A program made the position numbers and the translations under genes. Positions 1-5,334 of a stretch of 15,301 nt of DNA are shown piece after piece (position 1 is the stretch's first letter; every line of letters starts with the position of its first letter). The notes beneath the pieces were generated by a model. That model had not been told where the DNA came from, ran no database searches, and was given only the letters and a program-made list of their open reading frames with translations. The stretch is taken from the NCBI GenBank assembly GCA_003565055.1, contig PXDM01000482.1, positions 1-15,301 of the forward strand, in the 5' to 3' direction. The DNA comes from Paracoccaceae bacterium. GTDB taxonomy: Bacteria; Pseudomonadota; Alphaproteobacteria; Rhodobacterales; Rhodobacteraceae.

Positions 1-186
1 CCCAGAAAGGACCAGCCATTTTACCATTTGCTGGCCGAGAATGATGAGAGTTTTTACATTGCCTATGTGTCCGAGCAGAATCTTGTTCTGGACGATTCAG
101 GCGAGCCAGTAGAGCATCCTGATCTGACCGAATTGTTTGGTGATTACCGAGACGGGCATTACCCCCTTCAAATCGCGCTTAACTGA
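1..186 (+). CDS. hspQ: HspQ-like heat-shock / hemimethylated-DNA-binding domain protein, 3' part
   Basis: The frame is open from base 1 and ends in TGA at 184-186, giving the last 61 residues of a protein whose start lies outside the window. It begins PRKDQPFYHLLAEND, continues IAYVSEQNL and then SGEPVEHP, the recognisable core of the YccV/HspQ family in alphaproteobacteria, which is usually a little over 100 residues. In Escherichia coli HspQ is a small heat-inducible protein that acts as a specificity factor and substrate of Lon and was first noted for binding hemimethylated DNA. The role here is inferred from similarity. The gene converges with the RsbW-like gene, 74 bp away. Its GC content (about 49% by hand count) is well below that of the rest of the window. 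The identification is firm; the molecular role in this organism is not. Confidence 0.85.
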   Translation, partial: PRKDQPFYHLLAENDESFYIAYVSEQNLVLDDSGEPVEHPDLTELFGDYRDGHYPLQIALN

Positions 187-207
187 GCTGGGGAGCGGTA
201 AAGCCGC

Positions 208-234
208 CGAAAGTGGTTTCGTTTGACCGTTTTT
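208..234. terminator. Weak hairpin between convergent genes
   Basis: A short perfect inverted repeat, CGAAA-GTGG-TTTCG (208-221), lies between the stop of the hspQ-like gene and the stop of the convergent RsbW-like gene. It is followed by a broken T-rich stretch that includes five Ts at 230-234. It could be a weak terminator for hspQ. The stem is only 5 bp, so this is tentative. Confidence 0.3.
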
Positions 235-260
235 AGCGATGAGATTTCTCTTCTGCACTC

Positions 261-701
261 CTATGGGTCTTTCAGACCTGTGAGCGGCAACCGGAAATTT
301 AATCTGTTCCGCCCATCTTCCCGCGCGTAGAATAGCTGGTCTGAGAGTTTACGTATAATGTACCAACCATAACCGCCTTCCTTCAGATCGGAAGGGTTTG
401 GAGCATTGTGACCGAGCAGTGTCGGGTCGAAGGCAATCCCGCTGTCTTCAAGCTGGCATGTCAGATATGTGTCATCCACCCTGATGGACAGATGAATGTC
501 GCCCGCTTGGCCGAGATAGCCATGGCGTGCGATATTGGTCATCGCCTCAGTGAGCGCGAGATTGAGGTCTTCGATAACGCTCTTGTCCAGCCCAGATGCG
601 TGTAGACGCGTTTCGACATGTTTGACTGCGGCGCGGATCTCTCGCAGGTCGCCGCCACACTGCATTTGCAAGCCATCGGTCAGATCTGTCGAGTGGATCA
701 T
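261..701 (-). CDS. RsbW-like ATP-binding protein (anti-sigma-factor-type kinase)
   Basis: A 146-residue protein of the HATPase_c_2 (GHKL) family. The N-box lies at residues 48-61 (LALTEAMTNIARHGY, with E52 and N56), the G1 box at 86-90 (DSGIA) and the G2 box at 108-119 (EGGYGWYIIRKL). These are the ATP-binding signatures of RsbW/SpoIIAB proteins. Family members bind either a sigma factor or an unphosphorylated STAS protein, and phosphorylate the STAS protein on serine. The gene follows the STAS gene on the same strand with a 75-bp gap, so the two probably form one transcription unit and a kinase/antagonist pair. The length is normal for a stand-alone RsbW-type protein. No PP2C phosphatase or sigma factor gene is in the window. 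The target could be a sigma factor or another effector; the sequence does not say which. Confidence 0.85.
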   Translation of the reverse strand: MIHSTDLTDGLQMQCGGDLREIRAAVKHVETRLHASGLDKSVIEDLNLALTEAMTNIARHGYLGQAGDIHLSIRVDDTYLTCQLEDSGIAFDPTLLGHNAPNPSDLKEGGYGWYIIRKLSDQLFYAREDGRNRLNFRLPLTGLKDP

Positions 702-776
702 TGAGAGCGCCCCCGTTTTGTCGCATCCCCGCTGGTCATGCTGTGGCCTGACGATGTATCTTGTTGACCCCCCTGT

Positions 777-1124
777 TTATTCGGCAGCCTTGATGTCTTC
801 GGCGACAGGGGCGCGGTCATGTATCTTGAACACTGTGTCCATGCGCGTCAGGCGAAACAGTTTGCGCACGCCGGAGGTCAGGGCAGCGACTTCCAACGGG
901 CGGTCTGGCCCGAGCATCTTCATCACGGCCACAATGGCCCCGAGGCCGCTGCTGTCGAGGAATTCGACTTTGGCCAGGTCCAGAATGACAGGGGAGCCTT
1001 CCGTATTGGCAAGATCGCGCACGATATCCTTGAACGAGATCGCGACTGCCGCGTCGAGCCGTGGTTCAAGGATCGAAATGACCAGTGCCTCACCGGCCTT
1101 CCCTAACGTCACTTGCATATGCAT
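777..1124 (-). CDS. STAS-domain anti-sigma factor antagonist
   Basis: A 115-residue single STAS domain protein. The central motif VEFLDSSGLGAIVAVMKML (residues 53-71) contains the D-S-S-G loop (57-60), the usual phosphorylation site of SpoIIAA/RsbV proteins. The partner kinase is very likely the RsbW-like protein encoded next on the same strand. When unphosphorylated, such proteins bind the kinase and free its other partner. Two Met codons compete for the start, at 1124 and two codons later at 1118. An AGGA followed by AAAGGG lies immediately upstream and could serve either, so the N-terminus is uncertain by two residues. The gene is divergent from the thiolase gene, with 84 bp between start codons and a dyad in that gap. 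Confidence 0.88.
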   Translation of the reverse strand: MHMQVTLGKAGEALVISILEPRLDAAVAISFKDIVRDLANTEGSPVILDLAKVEFLDSSGLGAIVAVMKMLGPDRPLEVAALTSGVRKLFRLTRMDTVFKIHDRAPVAEDIKAAE

Positions 1125-1143
1125 CCCTTTCCTGCGCTTGCAA

Positions 1144-1164
1144 TTTCGGACCTTAGTGCCGAAA
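1144..1164. promoter_or_regulatory. Inverted repeat in the STAS/thiolase divergent region
   Basis: TTTCGG and CCGAAA are perfect inverted copies separated by 9 bp. The repeat lies in the 84-bp gap between the divergent STAS and thiolase starts, 20 bp upstream of the STAS start and 44 bp upstream of the thiolase start. The size and position would suit an operator for a dimeric regulator acting on one or both genes. No known regulator consensus was recognised, and a 6-bp arm could arise by chance. Confidence 0.3.
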
Positions 1165-1196
1165 AGTTACCAAGAGGTTTTCCCGAGGCTGATTTT

Positions 1197-1203
1197 GGAG
1201 GAG
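1197..1203 (+). promoter_or_regulatory. Shine-Dalgarno sequence fixing the thiolase start
   Basis: GGAGGAG stands 5 bases before the ATG at 1209. It decides in favour of this start over the upstream in-frame codons, which run back to 1113 into the STAS gene. Starting at 1209 also makes the protein begin exactly where thiolases normally begin (MTEVAILGAARSAMG). Confidence 0.85.
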
Positions 1204-1208
1204 CGGCA

Positions 1209-2387
1209 ATGACGGAGGTGGCCATTCTGGGCGCGGCGCGCAGCGCCATGGGGGGCTTGCAAGGTGTTTTCGCAAAGACACCAGCGGCCGCGTTGGGGGG
1301 GGCTGCCATTTCGGGTGCCCTGTCGGACGCGCAGCTTGACGCAGGCGCGGTCGAGGAGGTGTTGATGGGCTGTGTTCTGCCTGCCGGACAGGGGCAGGCC
1401 CCGGCCCGGCAGGCGGGATTCGAGGCCGGGCTGGGCGAGGCCGTGCCAGCAACGACGCTCAACAAGATGTGCGGCTCTGGCATGAAGGCCGCGATGATCG
1501 CGTATGACCAGATCGCGCTGGGCCAGGTGGGCGTGATGCTGGCGGGGGGCATGGAGAGCATGTCGAACGCGCCCTACCTGTTGCCGGGGATGCGTGCAGG
1601 CGCGCGGCTCGGGCATGGCGCGGTGGTTGATCACATGTTCCTTGACGGGCTAGAAGACGCCTACGACAAAGGGCGTCTGATGGGCAGTTTCGCCGAAGAT
1701 TGCGCCGAACATTTCCAGTTCACCCGTGACGCACAGGACGACTATGCTCTGGGCTCCTTGTCCAATGCGCTTGAGGCGCAGCGCCACGGGGCCTTCGCGC
1801 GCGAGATCGCGCCGATCGAGATCGCGACGCGCAAGGGGGCTGTCACCGTGCTTGAGGATGAGCAACCCGGCACCGCGCGCCCGGAGAAAATCCCGCATCT
1901 CAAGCCCGCCTTTCGCGCAGGCGGCACAGTGACGGCGGCGAATAGCTCGTCGATCTCGGATGGGGCGGCGGCGCTGGTGCTGGGCTCGCTGGCGGCAGCT
2001 GAAGCGCAGGGCGTGGCCCCGCGCGGGTTTATCCGTGGCCATGCAAGCCATGCACAAGCGCCGGGCTGGTTCACCACAGCGCCTGTTCCCGCGGCGCGCA
2101 AGCTGATGGAACGTCTCGGCTGGGGGGTGGGCGATGTCGATCTGTGGGAGGTGAATGAGGCCTTTGCGGTCGTGCCCATGGCCTTCATGCATGAGATGGG
2201 GCTGCCGCGCGATGTGGTCAATGTCGACGGGGGCGCTTGTGCATTGGGCCATCCGATTGGCGCATCGGGCGCGCGGATTATGGTGACGCTCCTTAATGCG
2301 CTGGAGGCGCGCGGTCTCAAGCGCGGGATTGCGGCGATTTGTATTGGCGGCGGCGAAGGGACGGCGATTGCGATTGAGCGGGCGTAG
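1209..2387 (+). CDS. Acetyl-CoA C-acetyltransferase / thiolase family protein
   Basis: A 392-residue thiolase of normal length. The nucleophilic cysteine is C88 in NKMCGSGMKA, the NEAFA motif is at 316-320, the active-site histidine is H348 in GHPIGASG, and the second catalytic cysteine is C378 in CIGGGEG. All four signatures of thiolase II are intact, so it should be active in the cytoplasm. Enzymes of this type interconvert two acetyl-CoA with acetoacetyl-CoA, feeding polyhydroxybutyrate synthesis, ketone body use or the ethylmalonyl-CoA route. Some relatives act on longer 3-ketoacyl-CoA, and the sequence alone does not settle chain length. No pathway partner (such as phaB or atoAD) is adjacent, so I give no gene symbol. 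The gene is divergent from the STAS gene and is followed 2 bases after its stop by a strong hairpin, which suggests it is transcribed alone. Confidence 0.92.
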   Translation: MTEVAILGAARSAMGGLQGVFAKTPAAALGGAAISGALSDAQLDAGAVEEVLMGCVLPAGQGQAPARQAGFEAGLGEAVPATTLNKMCGSGMKAAMIAYDQIALGQVGVMLAGGMESMSNAPYLLPGMRAGARLGHGAVVDHMFLDGLEDAYDKGRLMGSFAEDCAEHFQFTRDAQDDYALGSLSNALEAQRHGAFAREIAPIEIATRKGAVTVLEDEQPGTARPEKIPHLKPAFRAGGTVTAANSSSISDGAAALVLGSLAAAEAQGVAPRGFIRGHASHAQAPGWFTTAPVPAARKLMERLGWGVGDVDLWEVNEAFAVVPMAFMHEMGLPRDVVNVDGGACALGHPIGASGARIMVTLLNALEARGLKRGIAAICIGGGEGTAIAIERA

Positions 2388-2389
2388 AG

Positions 2390-2424
2390 CGCGGCCTTGC
2401 CCCCATCGAGGGGGCGCGGCCGCG
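2390..2424 (+). terminator. Strong GC hairpin directly after the thiolase stop codon
   Basis: The outer arms CGCGGCC/GGCCGCG (2390-2396 and 2418-2424) and inner arms GCCCCC/GGGGGC (2399-2404 and 2410-2415) are perfect complements. They are separated by a 2x2 internal loop (TT/GC) and close on the 5-base loop ATCGA. That is 13 bp of almost pure GC. There is no T tract behind it, so it may be a T-less terminator or an mRNA 3'-end stabiliser rather than a classical intrinsic terminator. Confidence 0.5.
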
Positions 2425-2473
2425 TCGCAAGGGCGCTGGCGCTGCTTGCTCCGGCATATGCGAGAGGTTGCGC

Positions 2474-2929
2474 ATGGATTATGACGCTCTGGCCGCGCGG
2501 GTTGCGGCCTTGACCGGGGGCGAGGATGACATGATCGCCCTGATGGCGACGATTGCCTGCGAGGTGCATCATTCAGACGCGCGCTTTGACTGGACCGGGT
2601 TTTATCGCGTCACAGCACCGGGCGTCTTGAAAATCGGCCCCTATCAGGGCGGGCATGGCTGTCTGGTCATCCCTTTCTCGCGCGGGGTTTGCGGGGCTTG
2701 CGCGCGCACTGGCAAGGTGCAACTCGTCCCGGATGTGGAGGCGTTCGAGGGACATATCGCCTGCGCCAGCAGCACGTGCTCGGAACTGGTCCTGCCGGTT
2801 TTCGATGCCAATCGGGATTTGATCGCGGTGTTTGATATCGACAGCGATCAGCCGGATGCGTTCACGATGCGTGATGCCGAGGCGTTGCAGACGATCCTCA
2901 ACGCGAGTTTCGCGCGCGCTTCTGCATGA
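2474..2929 (+). CDS. msrC: Free methionine-(R)-sulfoxide reductase (GAF-domain fRMsr)
   Basis: A 151-residue single GAF domain protein closely resembling E. coli YebR/MsrC. Such enzymes reduce free L-methionine-(R)-sulfoxide to methionine in the cytoplasm, with thioredoxin as the usual reductant. The three cysteines expected for catalysis and resolution are all present, at C63 (GHGC), C73 (RGVCG) and C97 (GHIAC). Their 10- and 24-residue spacings equal those I recall for E. coli C84, C94 and C118. Flanking blocks also fit: DWTGFY (39-44), GPYQG (55-59) and FDIDSD (120-125). I chose the ATG at 2474 because AGAGG lies 6 bases upstream; an in-frame TTG at 2468 is less likely. The stop overlaps the start of the next gene as ATGA, indicating translational coupling. 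Confidence 0.9.
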   Translation: MDYDALAARVAALTGGEDDMIALMATIACEVHHSDARFDWTGFYRVTAPGVLKIGPYQGGHGCLVIPFSRGVCGACARTGKVQLVPDVEAFEGHIACASSTCSELVLPVFDANRDLIAVFDIDSDQPDAFTMRDAEALQTILNASFARASA

Positions 2930-3735
2930 GTTGGATCGACTGGGAGGATGCTTTTGCCAATGGCCGCTATATCGCGGGCGCGGCGGACTATCCTGACCGC
3001 TGGGCCGGGGCCGCGCGCGGCTTCAGGGCGCGCGCGCGTGCGCGCGAGGATATTGCTTACGGGACCAATCCGCGCGCCCGCTATGATCTGATCCTGCCCG
3101 ATGGGGCGGCGCGCGGCCTCGTCGTCTTCGTGCATGGCGGCTATTGGCTGCAATTCGACAAGTCCTTCTGGTCGCATCTCGCGGCGGGTGCTGTTGCCTG
3201 CGGATGGGCCGTGGCGCTGCCGAGCTATCCACTGGTGCCTGAGGCGTCGCTGCCCGAGATCACAGCGCAGATCGCGCGCGCCGTGACGCATGCTGCGGGG
3301 CAGATCGCAGGGCCGATCCGGCTGGTGGGGCATTCTGCGGGCGGGCATCTGGTCACGCGGATGATCTGCGCGGACAGCGCGCTTGCGCCATGCTTGCGCG
3401 CGCGGCTGGCGCGGGTCGTCTCGATCTCGGGGCTGCATGATCTGCGCCCGCTGCAGTCCACTGCGATGAATGCGCAGCTTGGGCTGACAGCCGAGTCGGC
3501 GCTTCAGGAGAGCCCGGCGCTGCAAGCCCCGCTGCTGGGCGTTCCGGTCACGGTCTGGGTCGGCGCGCAGGAGCGGCCCGAATTTCTGCGCCAGGCGGCG
3601 CTCTTGCGCGAGGCATGGGCGCGGCACGATGCGGATATAGCGCTGGTCGTGGCCCCGGAGCGTCACCACTTCGATGTCATCGCGGATCTGAGCGCGGCAG
3701 GATCTGCGCTCACGCAGGCTCTATTGACCCCGTGA
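2926..3735 (+). CDS. Alpha/beta hydrolase, kynurenine-formamidase-like
   Basis: A 269-residue alpha/beta-hydrolase fold protein without a signal peptide. HGGYW at 70-74 is the oxyanion-hole motif typical of arylformamidase/BNA7-type and HSL-type hydrolases. The nucleophile is S137 in GHSAGG (135-140), and the likely catalytic histidine is H247 or H248 in ERHHFDVI. The acidic residue is not certain by eye; the WVGAQERPEF segment at 211-220 is where it would be expected. Relatives hydrolyse N-formylkynurenine or small esters and amides. No other tryptophan-degradation gene (tdo2/kynA, kynU) is in the window, so the substrate is open. Its start overlaps the stop of msrC by 4 bp (ATGA), so the two are made together. 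A GC-alternating stretch gives a run of R-A repeats near residues 34-40. Confidence 0.82.
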   Translation: MSWIDWEDAFANGRYIAGAADYPDRWAGAARGFRARARAREDIAYGTNPRARYDLILPDGAARGLVVFVHGGYWLQFDKSFWSHLAAGAVACGWAVALPSYPLVPEASLPEITAQIARAVTHAAGQIAGPIRLVGHSAGGHLVTRMICADSALAPCLRARLARVVSISGLHDLRPLQSTAMNAQLGLTAESALQESPALQAPLLGVPVTVWVGAQERPEFLRQAALLREAWARHDADIALVVAPERHHFDVIADLSAAGSALTQALLTP

Positions 3736-3739
3736 GGGC

Positions 3740-3949
3740 TCAGAAGTCGATGGCAATGCCCTTCTTCTCCCAATCGCCGTAGCGCACAGGCTCCGGCCCC
3801 TTGCGCCCGCCAAGCTCGCGCGGCAGAGCCAGTTCGGCCTCCGCCGCGCGGCGGGCATCGGCTTCGGCGAGCGCGCGCTGGGCGGCCGGGGGCAGGGCGG
3901 CGCGACGCTCTTCTTCGCTGATCGGGGTCGGGTCTTGGGTCTCGGTCAT
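3740..3949 (-). CDS. DUF1674 family protein, SDHAF4-like succinate dehydrogenase assembly factor
   Basis: A 69-residue protein with an acidic, alanine-rich N-terminal half and the conserved C-terminal signature ELGGRKGPEP-VRYGDWEKKG-IAIDF (residues 45-69). This is the hallmark of DUF1674, whose mitochondrial member SDHAF4/Sdh8 protects flavinylated SdhA and promotes its assembly with SdhB. A similar role in the bacterial cytoplasm is inferred from the family. I chose the ATG at 3949: the product begins MTETQDPTPISEEE, the length is normal, and AAGGGA lies just upstream. The open frame extends much further back (to 5008), but there it only mirrors the rsmB coding strand. The gene ends 4 bp from the stop of the hydrolase gene (tail-to-tail) and is divergent from rsmB. 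No sdh genes are in the window. Confidence 0.87.
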   Translation of the reverse strand: MTETQDPTPISEEERRAALPPAAQRALAEADARRAAEAELALPRELGGRKGPEPVRYGDWEKKGIAIDF

Positions 3950-3979
3950 AGTGCTTTCCCTTGCCTCAGGACTGCCCCT

Positions 3980-4007
3980 GATATACCGCGCAGCACGCGA
4001 AGGACAA
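3980..4007 (-). promoter_or_regulatory. Candidate sigma-70-type promoter for the DUF1674 gene
   Basis: Read on the minus strand, TTGTCC (4007-4002) and TATATC (3985-3980) are separated by 16 bp. They match 4 of 6 positions each of the -35 and -10 consensus. The -10 ends 30 bases before the DUF1674 start codon. The gap is only 72 bp, so any rsmB promoter must overlap this one. Confidence 0.4.
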
Positions 4008-4021
4008 GAAAGTTGCTCCCG

Positions 4022-5296
4022 ATGTCTCAGACTGCGTCCATGGCCCCGCGCGCCGCTGCGCTCGATCTGATCGGCGCTGTGCTGGAGGATCGGCGCAGCC
4101 TGTCCGAAGTCCTCGCGACCCCCCCCGCGCGCTTTCGCGCGCTGCCCCCCGAGGGCCGCGCCCGCGCGCAGCGCCTCGCGCTGGAGGGGTTTCGCCAGAT
4201 GGGCCGCGCCGACGCGCATCTGGCGCGCGCGCTGCGCAAGACACCGCCCGAGCCTGTGCGCTGGGTCCTGCGGCTGGCGCTGATCGAGATGCAGGGGCTG
4301 GGCGCGCCCGCGCATGGGGTGATCAATGACGCTGTGGCGCTGACCAAGGCCGGGCCGTTTCCGCGTCTCGCGGGCTTGGTCAATGCCGTGCTGCGTCAAG
4401 TGACGGATGGGATTGACTGGACTGCTGGGCCTGCCCCGCGCCTGCCGGACTGGCTGCGCGGGCGGTTGCTGAATGCCTATGGCGCGCAAGTCACTGCAGC
4501 GATAGAGGCCGCGCATCTGCGCCCGCCGCCGCTCGATCTGACGCTGAAGGGCGCGCGGCCCGAAGGGCTGGCGGGCGCGCTTTTGCCGACCGGCAGTTTG
4601 CGGCTCGATGCGCCGGGGCAGATCACGCAACTGCCGGGCTATTCTGAGGGCGCGTTCTGGGTGCAGGATGCGGCCAGTGCGCTGCCGGTGCAGCTTCTGG
4701 GGGATGTGGCGGGGCTGCGGGTGCTCGATCTTTGCGCAGCACCGGGCGGCAAGACGATGCAGCTTGCGGCACGCGGCGCGCAGGTCACGGCGCTGGACCT
4801 GTCGGCCCCGCGCATGACGCGCCTGCGCGAGAATCTCACGCGGACCGGGCTTGCGGCCGAGATTGTGGTCGCCGATGCGCTGGATTGGCGGCCTGCGCAG
4901 CCGTTTGATGCGGTCCTGCTCGATGCGCCCTGTTCGGCCACTGGCACGATCCGGCGGCACCCGGAATTGCCGCTGATCCGGGGCGGGGCTGAGATCAAGG
5001 CGCTGCACGCCTTGCAGGCGCGACTCCTCGACCGGGTGCTGGACCCGGCGCAGGGCTTGCGTGCGCCGGATGGGCGGGCGGTCTATTGCACCTGCTCGCT
5101 GCTGCCATCAGAGGGTGAAGAGCAGATCGCCGCAGCGCTTGCGCGCCATGCGGCGACACTGCGGCCTGTGACGCTTCCGGGCCTGCCGTCCGAGGCGCAT
5201 CTGCCGAGCGGGGCGATCCGGACGCGGCCTGATTTCTGGCCAGAGATCGGCGGAATGGACGGCTTCTTCATGGCCATGATCGCGCCTGCAGCCTGA
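4022..5296 (+). CDS. rsmB: 16S rRNA (cytosine(967)-C5)-methyltransferase RsmB
   Basis: A 424-residue RsmB/Sun-type protein. The N-terminal ~140 residues form the NusB-like RNA-binding domain, followed by a Rossmann-fold SAM methyltransferase. Motif I is DLCAAPGGKTMQLAARG (from residue 236). Motif IV is DAPCSATGT, with C304 as the cysteine that releases product, and motif VI is YCTCS, with C358 as the catalytic nucleophile. It methylates C967 of 16S rRNA in E. coli. Length and motifs are normal, so it should be active. I chose the ATG at 4022 because the product then begins at the usual point before the NusB-like domain; the Shine-Dalgarno is poor (AGGA about 17 bases upstream), and an ATG at 4040 is possible. 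It heads a close rightward series with the heparinase-family gene, purH and lspA. Confidence 0.92.
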   Translation: MSQTASMAPRAAALDLIGAVLEDRRSLSEVLATPPARFRALPPEGRARAQRLALEGFRQMGRADAHLARALRKTPPEPVRWVLRLALIEMQGLGAPAHGVINDAVALTKAGPFPRLAGLVNAVLRQVTDGIDWTAGPAPRLPDWLRGRLLNAYGAQVTAAIEAAHLRPPPLDLTLKGARPEGLAGALLPTGSLRLDAPGQITQLPGYSEGAFWVQDAASALPVQLLGDVAGLRVLDLCAAPGGKTMQLAARGAQVTALDLSAPRMTRLRENLTRTGLAAEIVVADALDWRPAQPFDAVLLDAPCSATGTIRRHPELPLIRGGAEIKALHALQARLLDRVLDPAQGLRAPDGRAVYCTCSLLPSEGEEQIAAALARHAATLRPVTLPGLPSEAHLPSGAIRTRPDFWPEIGGMDGFFMAMIAPAA

Positions 5297-5334
5297 GCCT
5301 TGCCGGAGGCGCGACAGATGGGGTAGGGACTTGA

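Noticed and set aside
1113..1208. Upstream extension of the thiolase frame
   Set aside because: It runs into the STAS gene, while the ATG at 1209 has an excellent Shine-Dalgarno and gives the normal thiolase N-terminus.
3950..5008. Long upstream extension of the DUF1674 frame on the minus strand
   Set aside because: It lies opposite rsmB. The family length of about 70 residues is reached from the ATG at 3949.
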